Below are positions 37,444 to 46,182 of a stretch of 64,000 nucleotides of DNA, piece after piece (position 1 is the stretch's first letter; each line of letters opens with the position of its first letter). Source of the stretch: Nitrospinota bacterium. GTDB lineage: Bacteria > Nitrospinota_A > UBA7883 > JACRGQ01. The stretch lies in NCBI GenBank assembly GCA_016212275.1, contig JACRGR010000032.1:28218-92217 (forward strand). Reading direction: 5' to 3'. The notes under the pieces are model-generated. The model was given only the letters and a program-made list of their open reading frames with translations, did no database searches and was not told the DNA's origin. Both the position numbers and the translations under genes were made by a program.

Positions 37444-38094
37444 TCAGCGAACGGTGGACGGTTCTTTGGCGGCATTTTTCAGCGCATCCAACAACCGCTC
37501 GACCGGTTGCGCTCCGGTAATGGTTTGCGCGCGGTTGACCACAAAACAGGGGACGGCGGCAATGCCCAGCCGGGTTGCCTCGTTCTCATCCTTCCGCACC
37601 TCGTCCGTAAAAGCATCCCCCGCGAGCAACCGCGCCGTTTCCCCGCCATCCAGCCCGATGCCGCGGGCCAATTCCAGCAATGTCTCCGTATCGCCGATAT
37701 TTTTTCCTTCGGTGAAATACGCCGCGAAAATCAGTTCTTCCGCCTTGCCTTGGAGCTGGGATTTCGCCGCAAGATGGCTTAACCGGTGGGCATCGAACGT
37801 ATTGGCGGGTATCGCCCCTTCCATGCTGTAGATAAGGCCGTCCCCCGCCGCCATCCGCGTCACCTGCCCCGTCATCTCCAGCGCCCATTCGCGTGGCCGT
37901 CCGTATTTTGCCGCCAGCACATCCACCACGCCCGTACCGGCGGCATGGTTCGCGCGCGGGTCGAGCTGAAAACTTTTCCAGACGACGTGGACATCATCTT
38001 TTTGGGGGAACCGCTCCAAAGCGGCTTCAAACCGCCGTTTGCCGATGTAGCAAAAGGGGCATACGAAATCGGACCATATCTCAACGGTGATCAT
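37444..38094 (-). CDS. DsbA/FrnE family thiol oxidoreductase
   Basis: The 216-residue protein begins ITVEIWSDFVCPFCYIGKRRFE, with the thioredoxin-fold CPFC active site typical of FrnE-like cytoplasmic DsbA relatives. A cis-proline region is seen in GIAAVPCFVVNRAQTITGAQP. There is no signal peptide, so it probably acts in the cytoplasm on thiols or isomerises disulfides. The ATG at 38094 follows GAGGTG by 4 nt; the open frame upstream of it is not conserved. Confidence 0.9.
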   Translation of the reverse strand: MITVEIWSDFVCPFCYIGKRRFEAALERFPQKDDVHVVWKSFQLDPRANHAAGTGVVDVLAAKYGRPREWALEMTGQVTRMAAGDGLIYSMEGAIPANTFDAHRLSHLAAKSQLQGKAEELIFAAYFTEGKNIGDTETLLELARGIGLDGGETARLLAGDAFTDEVRKDENEATRLGIAAVPCFVVNRAQTITGAQPVERLLDALKNAAKEPSTVR

Positions 38095-38257
38095 GACGCA
38101 CCTCGCTGACTGCCGCTGGCGCCTTCCGACTGCCGCCACGGGGCTTTCCTTCATCATCACAAAGGGTTTACGGATTGTCAATGAAAGTGATGAAATGAAA
38201 GGGGAATCGGGTACAATTACCCCACATCGTTACAATTTGGTTGGTGGGAAAACAGGG

Positions 38258-39436
38258 ATGGCGGAAGAGAAAAAACCGGCGAAGATCAGGCTCCCCGAGT
38301 ATTTCAAGGAAGGCTACGTGCTGGTGGCCGACGACATGACCAACATGCGGCGCACCTTGAAGAACATGCTCAAGCAGATCGGCGCGAGCGCGGTGCTGGA
38401 AGCCGACGACGGCACCACCGCGCTGGAAACGCTCCGGGACAACGCCGGGTGCAAATTCGCGCTTATTGACTGGAACATGCCGCGCATGACCGGCATCGCC
38501 GCCGCGAAGGAGATACGGGCCGACGCCAAGATTCAGGATACCCCCATCCTCCTTATCACCGCGGAGGTGGAAGAGCACCAAGTGGTGCAGGCCGCCGAGG
38601 TGGGGGTGAACGGGTACATACTCAAGCCGTTCGTCCTGAAAACGCTGGAAGACAAGATACGCGCCATCATCGAGGCGCGCGAACGTCCGCCCGCCCACGT
38701 CATCGCGCTGAAAAAAGGCGAGGAACTCATTAAACAGGGGAAATTCCAGGAAGCCCTTGATGTTTTCGAGGAAGCGAAAAAGCTCAAAGAGAACGCCCGC
38801 ATCCATGTGGAGATCGGCTCCACCATGGAACTTCTGGGGCAATTCGACAAGGCGCACGGCTCCTACGCCGAGGCGTCGAAAATAAACCCGAAATTCCTGA
38901 AGGCGCACCTGAAGAACGCGGAACTCCACCTCAAGAGGGGCAACGAGGACGGCGCGCTGGAATCATTGACGAAGGCGAACGAAATAAGCCCCGGCAACCC
39001 CGACCGGCACATCGCCATCGGGAAGATACACCTTAATAAAGGGAACACCGTCAAAATGCAGGAGGCGTTCAGCGAGGCGATAAAGCACGCGCCCCACATG
39101 AGTTCCGAGATCGCCGAAGAGATGCTCAAGTTGGGCCAAGCCGCGCTGGCGGAACAGTTTTTCCGCCAGTCCATCGCAAAGCAGTCGGACGCCATATACA
39201 CCTACAACCGGCTGGGCATCGCGCTCCGGCGGCAGGGCAAATGGAAAGAGGCGATCCACGAATACGAGATCGCCATCAAGCTCGACCCGAACGACGCGAA
39301 CCTGTACTTCAACGTCGCGAAATCCTATCTGGAGGGGGAAGACCGCGACCTGGCGGTAAAATACTTCAAGCGGGCGCTGAGCCTGAACCCCGAACTGACC
39401 GCCGCCAAAAACGAGCTTGAACTGCTGAACCGCTGA
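38258..39436 (+). CDS. CheY-like response regulator with TPR repeats
   Basis: The 392-residue protein has a receiver domain (about 18-145). Acidic residues lie in VADDMTN, the phospho-acceptor Asp is in ALIDWNMPRM, Thr is in LLITAEV, and Lys is in ILKPF. From about 155 to the end it consists of tetratricopeptide repeats (LIKQGKFQEALDVFEEAKKL, LGIALRRQGKWKEAIHEYEIAIKLDP). It has no DNA-binding domain, so phosphorylation likely alters protein contacts. No kinase gene is adjacent. The start was chosen at the ATG before AEEKKPAK; GGTGGG lies about 9 nt upstream. Confidence 0.88.
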   Translation: MAEEKKPAKIRLPEYFKEGYVLVADDMTNMRRTLKNMLKQIGASAVLEADDGTTALETLRDNAGCKFALIDWNMPRMTGIAAAKEIRADAKIQDTPILLITAEVEEHQVVQAAEVGVNGYILKPFVLKTLEDKIRAIIEARERPPAHVIALKKGEELIKQGKFQEALDVFEEAKKLKENARIHVEIGSTMELLGQFDKAHGSYAEASKINPKFLKAHLKNAELHLKRGNEDGALESLTKANEISPGNPDRHIAIGKIHLNKGNTVKMQEAFSEAIKHAPHMSSEIAEEMLKLGQAALAEQFFRQSIAKQSDAIYTYNRLGIALRRQGKWKEAIHEYEIAIKLDPNDANLYFNVAKSYLEGEDRDLAVKYFKRALSLNPELTAAKNELELLNR

Positions 39437-39454
39437 CGCATATCGCGGCGTCTT

Positions 39455-40456
39455 TCACTTCCGCCGCGCCAGCCCCTCCAGCAACGAGAGTTTGCCGGTC
39501 TCGCCGATGACCACCAGAATGTCGCCGGGCTTGATGACCGTGGACACCGGCGGATTGAACCGCATATCCCCGCCATCCTTCACCGCCGTCACGATAACGC
39601 CGAGTTTCGCGGCGAAATCCGATTCCTGAATGCTCTTCCCCGCCAGCGCGGAACCCTCTTCGACCTTCACTTCCTCTATCTGGTATTCCATGTTCCCCAT
39701 GCGCGTGACGAACTCCAAAAAGTTCACCACCGCCGGTTTCGTTATCATGTTCGCCATCCAGATGCCGCCAAAATGGTAGGGGGACACCACCTGGTTCGCC
39801 CCGGCGCGCACCAATTTTTGCTCCGCCGCCTCTTCGCTGGCGCGGGCCACGATCTTCATGGTCGCGTTCAGCCCGCGCGCGCTCAGCACCACATACAGGT
39901 TGTGCGCGTCGGAACTGAGCACCGTCACCAGTCCCCGCGCCCGCGCGATGCCCGCATGCACCAGATGCTCGTCGCTGGTGGCGTCCCCCTGAATCACCGG
40001 CGTCGGGTCGTCGGCGTCCAGCGTCACTGGCGCCTGCTCGATGATGACGAACGGGATACCCTTCACCTTCAGTTCATGGCAGACCACTTTCCCCATCCGC
40101 CCGTAACCGCACACGATGATATGGTCCTTGATGTTCTTCAACAGGTTTTCCAATTTTCTCCTCCCCATGGCCTTTTGCCATTCGCCTTCGAATATCGCCC
40201 GCACCCCCACGTTCGCCACATACGCCATCGTCACCAACCCCAAAAAAATAAGGAGGATGGTGAAATCGCGCCCATCGGCGGACAGCGGATGCGTTTCCCC
40301 ATACCCGATGGTGGCAAGCGTGATGACCGTCATGAACAGCGCGTCGCGCACGCTCCACCCTTCTATCGCCATGTAGCCGCCCGTCCCGATGCAGACGACG
40401 AACAACATGAGCGAGATGGAAAGGATGGCCTTTTTATCTACGCTCTCCCCGGTCAT
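39455..40456 (-). CDS. Two-TM potassium channel with RCK domains
   Basis: The 333-residue protein has two membrane helices around a pore with selectivity filter TIGYGET. An RCK-N (TrkA-N) Rossmann domain follows (HIIVCGYGRMGKVVCHELK), then an RCK-C domain (VKVEEGSALAGKSIQESDF...IKPGDILVVIGE). It resembles MthK-type channels gated by ions or nucleotides. It is divergent from the CPBP gene with about 53 nt between start codons, so the promoters must be packed or overlapping. Confidence 0.92.
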   Translation of the reverse strand: MTGESVDKKAILSISLMLFVVCIGTGGYMAIEGWSVRDALFMTVITLATIGYGETHPLSADGRDFTILLIFLGLVTMAYVANVGVRAIFEGEWQKAMGRRKLENLLKNIKDHIIVCGYGRMGKVVCHELKVKGIPFVIIEQAPVTLDADDPTPVIQGDATSDEHLVHAGIARARGLVTVLSSDAHNLYVVLSARGLNATMKIVARASEEAAEQKLVRAGANQVVSPYHFGGIWMANMITKPAVVNFLEFVTRMGNMEYQIEEVKVEEGSALAGKSIQESDFAAKLGVIVTAVKDGGDMRFNPPVSTVIKPGDILVVIGETGKLSLLEGLARRK

Positions 40457-40509
40457 GCCGGGTAATCTACCATTTCCCGCCTCGCAATCCCAAGTTCATC
40501 GGCTATGCT

Positions 40510-41406
40510 ATGCGGATGAGGCCGATACTGTGTGCCGTCTGTCTGCTTTTCCTGCTGGCCTTCCCCGCCCGCGCCGATGAAATGCCCACCGGCTGGCTGT
40601 TGTTCCCCGGCGGCACCTATCTGCACGAGGGGGATTACAAAACCGGGCTTTCGTTCGCCGTGCCGGAAATCGCGCTCTTGACCATTGGCATCACCAATAG
40701 CGACCGTCAGGGCAAGCAGGGAGATACCCCGGAAATAAACCTGCCCCTCCTCTTCTCATTCCAGCTCTACGCGGTGGACAAATGGAGTTACTACCAAAAA
40801 GAGATGCTACGGATAAAAGACGAGCATCCCGGCGTGGATGTGGGGGTTGATCCCGCGCCGCTGAAGGAACTCATGCTCGCGCCGTTCGACCCGGACACCA
40901 TGTCCTCCCCGCTCGTCATCGCGTTCGCACTGCTGGGCGCGGCGGACGGGCTGTACGGCTACCCGCACAACGGCAGGCGGTTCGGCGAAATATCGTCCGC
41001 CACCGCCATGCGCAACGGCATGAGCCGCGACACCGGCACCGCCTACTACGAGGGGATGGCGTTCGCGGCAAGCTACGGCGCGGGGCTTTCAGAAGAACTG
41101 ATCTTCCGAGGCACCATGCTCCCGCTGATGGACTACCACTACGGGCAACGGACGGGACTTATCTCCTCGTCGCTCACGTTCGGCCTGTTGCACTCGTTCA
41201 ACCAAGGGACGCAAAACCGGGAATACCTGGTGGCGCAAGCCACCGTGGCGGGCTTCCTTTTCGGCTGGCAAGTTCAGGAGGATGACTACCGCCTGAAAAA
41301 AGCTATCGCCGCGCACTTTTGGTACGACTTCGTTTCAATGACCGCCACATGGTTCGCCAATCCCGCAGAAAACCCGCTGGGCATACAAGTGGCCTTCGGC
41401 TTCTAA
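40510..41406 (+). CDS. CPBP-family intramembrane metalloprotease-like protein
   Basis: The 298-residue protein has a signal-like start (ILCAVCLLFLLAFPARA). The CPBP motifs are EELIFRG (EExxxR, about residue 197), a His in FGLLHSFNQG and a His in AAHFWYDFVSM. Known relatives include CAAX-type Rce1 proteases and bacteriocin-immunity proteins. The ATG at 40510 has no clear ribosome site; another ATG lies two codons on. Its stop codon is part of a 199-bp inverted repeat. Confidence 0.8.
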   Translation: MRMRPILCAVCLLFLLAFPARADEMPTGWLLFPGGTYLHEGDYKTGLSFAVPEIALLTIGITNSDRQGKQGDTPEINLPLLFSFQLYAVDKWSYYQKEMLRIKDEHPGVDVGVDPAPLKELMLAPFDPDTMSSPLVIAFALLGAADGLYGYPHNGRRFGEISSATAMRNGMSRDTGTAYYEGMAFAASYGAGLSEELIFRGTMLPLMDYHYGQRTGLISSSLTFGLLHSFNQGTQNREYLVAQATVAGFLFGWQVQEDDYRLKKAIAAHFWYDFVSMTATWFANPAENPLGIQVAFGF

Positions 41407-41602
41407 CCACCAGCGGAACCCATTTTGGGGGACGCTTTCTGAAGAAAGTGCCCCCCCAAAAGCCCCGCACAAAGACTTAATCGTTCCCTTTTCCTTCCCC
41501 CGGAATTGGGGGAAGGAAAAGGGAATAGCAAAGTTTTTCGCGGGAGCTTGAGGGAGCATTTTTTCAAAAAGGCTCCCTCAAATGGATTTCCAGAGGTGGT
41601 TA
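41404..41602. repeat. Nested palindromic element spanning two convergent stop codons
   Basis: Two related arms of about 65 bp stand in inverted orientation: TAACCACC...GGAACCCATTTTGGGGG on the left, and its counterpart ending GGATTTCC...GGTGGTTA on the right. Each arm has its own hairpin (41428-41458 and 41550-41579). Between them is a perfect 18-bp stem (TTCCCTTTTCCTTCCCCC) with a GGAATT loop at 41484-41525. The outer ends are exactly the TAA stop codons of the genes on both sides. It has no ORF. It could be a bidirectional terminator or a MITE-like element. Confidence 0.8.
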
Positions 41603-42286
41603 AAAGTCTTTCCAGGCGCCGATGACGAGGCCGACGATGGGGGACGGGTTTTCCCGCAGGTCCACTTTCCGTATTTTTTCGGCGGGATTGAGCGGGATGA
41701 GGGAGAGGGTATGCCCTTCCTGTTTCACTTTCTTGGCGGTGATGCCGCCATCGGCCCACACCGCGTACACTTTCTTTTCGTTCAGGCGCGATCTCTCCGC
41801 GCCGCGGTCTATCACCACGATGTCGCCATCGGCGAGGTAGGGCCACATGGAATCGCCGGACACCCGGCACGAGACGAGGTTGTCACGCCCGCCGCCGCTC
41901 CGCCGCGCGGGACGCTTGTGGAGCACCACCCATTCGTCCACCGTTTCCAGCGGGATGATCGGTTCCCCCGCCGCGATCTTCCCTTCGATGAGCGGCACGG
42001 AGAGATATTCTTCTTCTGAAAGCCGGTGCGGGGGCAAAGGCGCCGCGCGCGGCGGCGTTTCGGTTCCGGTCAAAAGCCACGCCAACGGTTTTTGCGAGAT
42101 GCGCGCGACCTCCATCAGGATGCCGGGGGAGGGCATCATCCCCTCCTCGTACCGTTTCACGGTGGTGTGGGCCACGCCGAGCAATTCGCCGAACTGGACG
42201 AGGGTCATTGTGCCGCGCGCCTCGCGGATGCGCCGGCCCAGCGCCTTTTTATCGAGTTTTTGGGGGACGCCCTTCGATGTGCTCAT
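41600..42286 (-). CDS. HTH/S24 (LexA-like) repressor
   Basis: The 228-residue protein has an N-terminal Cro/C1-type helix-turn-helix (LGRRIREARGTMTLVQFGELLGVAHTTVKRYEEG). Its C-terminal S24 domain has the cleavage dipeptide region IAAGEPI, the catalytic Ser in SGDSMWPYLADGD and the Lys in ITAKKVK. It should be a phage-type repressor or stress regulator that self-cleaves on RecA activation. The ATG at 42286 is preferred; extending upstream runs into a hairpin repeat. There are no other phage genes next to it. Confidence 0.87.
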   Translation of the reverse strand: MSTSKGVPQKLDKKALGRRIREARGTMTLVQFGELLGVAHTTVKRYEEGMMPSPGILMEVARISQKPLAWLLTGTETPPRAAPLPPHRLSEEEYLSVPLIEGKIAAGEPIIPLETVDEWVVLHKRPARRSGGGRDNLVSCRVSGDSMWPYLADGDIVVIDRGAERSRLNEKKVYAVWADGGITAKKVKQEGHTLSLIPLNPAEKIRKVDLRENPSPIVGLVIGAWKDF

Positions 42287-42347
42287 CCGCACATTGTATA
42301 TCCCCGGAGCATCCGCGGCAACCGAGGAAATGGGTTGAATACAAATT

Positions 42348-42422
42348 GTCATTCTGAGCGAAGCGAAGAATCTCATGGGCGCATGCGAGATTCTTCAGTC
42401 GCAAACGCTCCTTCAGAATGAC
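42348..42422. repeat. Dispersed hairpin repeat with GTCATTCTGAGCGAAGCGAA, copy A
   Basis: Arms GTCATTCTGA and TCAGAATGAC enclose GAATCTC/GAGATTC, giving a long hairpin. A second copy lies inverted at 57995-58063. This word is widespread in unrelated bacterial genomes. Read as protein it produces the false N-terminal segment MRFFASLRMT seen upstream of the S24 gene. Confidence 0.85.
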
Positions 42423-42443
42423 ACAATGCTATTCAAAGAACAG

Positions 42444-44330
42444 CTATAGGACCTTTTTCAAGACCTGCAGAACGTCTTTTACATCCGCGTCGCTCATCGC
42501 GGCGGTCAGCGGCAGGAATGCCGTGGTCGGTTTCAGTCCGTTGCCGCTCCACCCGTGTGGAAGGCTTTTGCACTCCATCCGCTCCGCCCGCGCCCCGGCG
42601 ATGAACCTTTTGGCCTCGCGGGATGCCTTGAATACCAACCCGAACCTTCCGGCGGGAAAATTCCCGGCAACCGGCCCGCCATTCAAGCCGGAAGCAACAC
42701 AGGCGGATACTTTTTCCAACCGTCCCGCCGATTCTTCCAACAAATTGAAGCCGTCAGTGACGGCGGTTCCCGCAAGCGGCGATTCCAGCCATTCCTTTTC
42801 CCGCCCACGCACCGTTTTCCCCAGCGCCTTCCTCATGCCCGATTCATTCACAACTATCCTCGCCGAACAGGCGGTCGCGATCCCCGGCGCAACGTCCGCC
42901 ATCCAGAACACCGCGTCCGCCTTCAATGAAACGGGGACCGCCGTCACCGCTATCGTCAACGCCTTACCCGCCGCTTTCAGGATTTCCGCGTCGTCGAATT
43001 CGGAAATGAACACCGCTTTCGTTTTCGCCGAAACGGTTTTCTTCAGCGCATCAACCGCAAGCGAGAAGCTGTCCGGCGTTACCGGAACCGTTTTCACTTT
43101 CAGCCCGTATTTTTTCAGCCGTTCGGCAAGCCATGCGTCGCACGCGGCCCCCGTAATCACCTCATTCCCTTTTTTTATGCCGCTGGCGCGGAGCAAAAGG
43201 TCGAACCCTTCACCCGGACGGAGGAAATCGAATGTGTTGGCGCGCACCGCTTTCACCCGCCCATTAGCCGGCGAGGGAAACGCCAATGGGAAAAACCGCA
43301 CCGGCTCGCCGCCGTGGATGGCCGGCTTTTCGGCGTGTTCCTTCATCCGGCGGATATTGAAAAATTCGCCGCTATCGTAATCGCGCTTTAGGTCTTGCCG
43401 GATAAACTCCGCCACCTCGCGGATGCCGCCCGAAATATCCACCGAGGGGGCAAAGCCGAGCACGTCCCGTATCCTGGAAAAATCCACATTGTAGTCGCGC
43501 CGGTCGGCGTCTTCCGGCGCCACCTCCACCGCCACGCCGCCGATCTCCCGTTGCACGCGGCGCGCCAAGTCCGCAATCTGGAAATTGTTCTCGCCGGAAC
43601 CGGCGTTGAACACCGCGCCATGCACCGCTTCGCGCCGCGCTTCCAGCGCCATTTTGAATATCCGCGCGGCGTCCCGCACATGCAGGAACGGCCGCCACTG
43701 CTTGCCGCCGCCGAGCACGAATATCTTGCCGCGCGTGATGGCGTGGAGCGTCATCTGGTTGATGGCGAGGTCGAACCGCATCCGGGGGGAAAGGCCGAAG
43801 ATGGTGGCCTGCCGCAGGATGACCGGCGAGTAATTCCTGTCCGCCATTTCCAAAAGGGCCTGTTCGCTTTGCGCCTTCAGCCGCGCATACAGCGAAACGG
43901 GATTGAGCGGCGATGCTTCGGTGAGCACCGCGCCGCCGCCAAACCCGTACACGGAGCAGGAGGAGGCGAACACGAAACGCGAGCATCCCGCGCGCTTTGC
44001 CGCCTGCGCCAGATGCACGGTGGCCTCGTGGTTCACCTGCACCGACCAATGTTGGTCCAGGTCGCACGAGGGGTCGTTTGAAAGCGAGGCGAGGTGGACG
44101 ATCGCCATCCCCTTTTCGAGGAGCGGCGCGATCTTTTTTGCATCGCGGATGTCCCCTTCCACCAGCGTCAGGCGCGGGTGCCCCGCGATCCGCCGGAGCG
44201 GTTCCCGTCCGAAAAGGAACCGGTCGTAAACCACCACGCGGTATCCGGCCTCAAGGAGCAGTGGGCAGAGCGCGCTCCCTATGTAGCCGCCGCCCCCCGT
44301 TACTAAAATGCTTTGTGCCTTTATTCCCAT
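42444..44330 (-). CDS. NAD-dependent epimerase fused to a degenerate DegT-like domain
   Basis: Residues 1 to about 310 form an extended SDR nucleotide-sugar epimerase/dehydratase: GGGGYIGS, a Ser in FASSCSVYG and a YARLK (YxxxK) active site. Residues about 325-628 resemble DegT/DnrJ/EryC1 aminotransferases at both ends (MKEHAEKPAIHGGEPVR and LPLTAAMSDADVKDVLQVLKKV). They are shorter in the middle, and where the PLP lysine should sit (DVAPGIATACSARIVVNESG) there is no lysine. The second half looks like a pseudoenzyme domain. The ATG at 44330 follows AAGGG by 4 nt. Confidence 0.8.
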   Translation of the reverse strand: MGIKAQSILVTGGGGYIGSALCPLLLEAGYRVVVYDRFLFGREPLRRIAGHPRLTLVEGDIRDAKKIAPLLEKGMAIVHLASLSNDPSCDLDQHWSVQVNHEATVHLAQAAKRAGCSRFVFASSCSVYGFGGGAVLTEASPLNPVSLYARLKAQSEQALLEMADRNYSPVILRQATIFGLSPRMRFDLAINQMTLHAITRGKIFVLGGGKQWRPFLHVRDAARIFKMALEARREAVHGAVFNAGSGENNFQIADLARRVQREIGGVAVEVAPEDADRRDYNVDFSRIRDVLGFAPSVDISGGIREVAEFIRQDLKRDYDSGEFFNIRRMKEHAEKPAIHGGEPVRFFPLAFPSPANGRVKAVRANTFDFLRPGEGFDLLLRASGIKKGNEVITGAACDAWLAERLKKYGLKVKTVPVTPDSFSLAVDALKKTVSAKTKAVFISEFDDAEILKAAGKALTIAVTAVPVSLKADAVFWMADVAPGIATACSARIVVNESGMRKALGKTVRGREKEWLESPLAGTAVTDGFNLLEESAGRLEKVSACVASGLNGGPVAGNFPAGRFGLVFKASREAKRFIAGARAERMECKSLPHGWSGNGLKPTTAFLPLTAAMSDADVKDVLQVLKKVL

Positions 44331-44450
44331 ATAACCCTTGAAATCACCACTTCCGCCCTCCGGGCGAAACGCGGACAGGAGTGTCCGCGCCACCGGAAAA
44401 ATGGGAAAAGCATCATGGAAGTCATCGGAAGAGCGGCCACAATCTTGAGG

Positions 44451-45311
44451 TCACGGTTTTTTGTGGAAAAGGTTCAGGCTACCGGTGCGGTATCCTTCCA
44501 TGTCCACCGTCACATAATTGAAACCGAGTTCTTTTATCAGGGGGGAAAGCGAAGGTGCCAACTCCGCCAAACGGACAATGTCCTCGCGGGCCACCTCGAT
44601 GCGTGCCATGCCGCCGTGGTCGCGCACGCGCAACTGCCGGAAGCCCGCGCTTTTCAGTATCGCTTCCGCCTGTTCCACCCGTTTCAGCTTTTCCGCCGTG
44701 ATCTTCTCTCCATACGGAAAACGCGAGGCAAGGCAGGCGGCGGACGGCTTGTCCCAGTTGGGCAGTCCCAGCCGCCGGGCGTGGTGGCGGATGTCCTCTT
44801 TCGTCATGCCCGCCTCGATGAGCGGCGAACGCACGCCCAGTTCCTGCGCCGCTTTCCGTCCGGGGCGGTAATCGTCCACGTCGTCCGCGTTCGCGCCGTC
44901 GCACACGGCGGCGTACCCCTCGTCTTTCGCGATTTGTGTCAATATGCCGAACAGTTCCCCTTTGCAATAAAAGCACCGCTCCTTCGTGTTGTCCGCGAAA
45001 CCCGGAATGTCCAGTTCCTCCGATTCAATGATGCGGTGCTGAACACCAATGGCCCGCGCCAGCTCAACCGCCGAGGAAAGTTCCGTTTCCGGGTAAGTGC
45101 TGGAACGCGCGGTGACGGCGAGCAGTTTCGTCCCCTCGCCTTGCAGGGCGTCGCGGGCCGCTTGCACCAGCAGGGCGCTGTCCACTCCGCCGGAATACGC
45201 CACGATGACGGAACGCATGGAGCGCAGTATCTCCGTCAGCGTGGCGAATTTTTCGTCAGTAGCCGGGGAAAAGCTCCCTTTGTATTCCTTTGTAGGCGAT
45301 GTAATACTCAC
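44451..45311 (-). CDS. larE: LarE-type ATP-dependent sacrificial sulfur transferase
   Basis: The 286-residue PP-loop protein has SGGVDS at about 40-45. It has the sacrificial cysteine in PSAACLASRFPYG (about C193) and a CxxC pair in ERCFYCKGEL. LarE adenylates and thiolates pyridinium carboxylates to build the nickel-pincer cofactor of lactate racemase-like enzymes. larB and larC are not in the window. The start is a GTG at 45311 with AAAGGAG 3 nt ahead, overlapping the end of the glycosyltransferase gene by 56 nt. Confidence 0.9.
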   Translation of the reverse strand: MSITSPTKEYKGSFSPATDEKFATLTEILRSMRSVIVAYSGGVDSALLVQAARDALQGEGTKLLAVTARSSTYPETELSSAVELARAIGVQHRIIESEELDIPGFADNTKERCFYCKGELFGILTQIAKDEGYAAVCDGANADDVDDYRPGRKAAQELGVRSPLIEAGMTKEDIRHHARRLGLPNWDKPSAACLASRFPYGEKITAEKLKRVEQAEAILKSAGFRQLRVRDHGGMARIEVAREDIVRLAELAPSLSPLIKELGFNYVTVDMEGYRTGSLNLFHKKP

Positions 45312-46176
45312 GGTCTCCTTTCAGCCAGCAGATCAGCATCCAGTAGCGGATGCTCGTCCAAAACACCATTTTAAGGCAGGAAAGGCGGAAACCGGAATGG
45401 TGTTTTTCAAAATACCCGGCGTAACTCTTGTATTTTTCCAAAAGGACGCGCGGCTTTTCCTTTTGCGAGCTGAATCCGACGTAATGCTCTATCTCGAACG
45501 AGGGGTCGAACACCGTTTGCGCGCCGGTCTCTTTCAGCCGCTTGCACCAGTCTATCTCCTCGCAAAAAAGAAAAAACCGCTGGTCGAATTCCCCCGTACG
45601 CCGCCAGTGCTCGCGCTTCACCAGAAGGAACGCGCCGGTAACGTAGTCCACCGCGCGCGGCCTGTCATGCGGATTGAACTGGCCGAACCGGTTTTTAAGG
45701 AATGGCGAAAGAAGCGTCTTTAAGCCGGGAAGTTTGAGAACCTCGCGCAAACGAAAAGCCCACGCGAACACCAGAAAGAGTGTGGGGAACCCGTAGGCGG
45801 AGGTTTGGATGGAACCATCGGGAAGACGGTTTTGGCACCCCAACGCTCCCGCGTTGGGATTGTGCTTGAACCGTTCGATCAATTCATGGATGTTATCCGA
45901 CAATATCCGCGTATCGGGATTGAGGAACAATAGATAATCGCCCGTGGCGACCGACGCTCCGGCGTTGCACCCGGCGGCGAACCCGCGATTGGTTTCTCCC
46001 ATGATGAACAGCGTTTTGGGAGCCTTGCGCGCCAGCGCGATGGAATCATCGGTGGAGGCGTTATCCACCACCACCACCTCGTACTCGATGGCGGCGAATT
46101 TCTCCGCCACCGAGTCCAGGCACTTCTTAAGGTAGTCCCCGCTGTTGTAATTGACGATAACGACGCTTAACAACAA
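45256..46176 (-). CDS. GT2 family glycosyltransferase, rhamnosyltransferase-like
   Basis: The 306-residue protein has the GT-A fold: LLSVVIVNYNSGDYLKKCLDSV, VVVVDNASTDDS, the ETNRGFAAGCNAGASVATGDYLLFLNPDT region with the DxD-like acidic pair, and EEIDWCKRLKETG as the catalytic base region. It belongs with WcaE/RfbN-like rhamnosyltransferases. The start is a TTG at 46176, 6 nt after the PPIase stop; no ATG is near. It is in the fabD-fabG-PPIase-larE run. Confidence 0.88.
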   Translation of the reverse strand: MLLSVVIVNYNSGDYLKKCLDSVAEKFAAIEYEVVVVDNASTDDSIALARKAPKTLFIMGETNRGFAAGCNAGASVATGDYLLFLNPDTRILSDNIHELIERFKHNPNAGALGCQNRLPDGSIQTSAYGFPTLFLVFAWAFRLREVLKLPGLKTLLSPFLKNRFGQFNPHDRPRAVDYVTGAFLLVKREHWRRTGEFDQRFFLFCEEIDWCKRLKETGAQTVFDPSFEIEHYVGFSSQKEKPRVLLEKYKSYAGYFEKHHSGFRLSCLKMVFWTSIRYWMLICWLKGDREYYIAYKGIQRELFPGY

Positions 46177-46182
46177 GCCGGT

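Noticed and set aside
41404..41602. CRISPR-like array
   Set aside because: The repeats are inverted arms with internal hairpins, not direct repeats with unique spacers.
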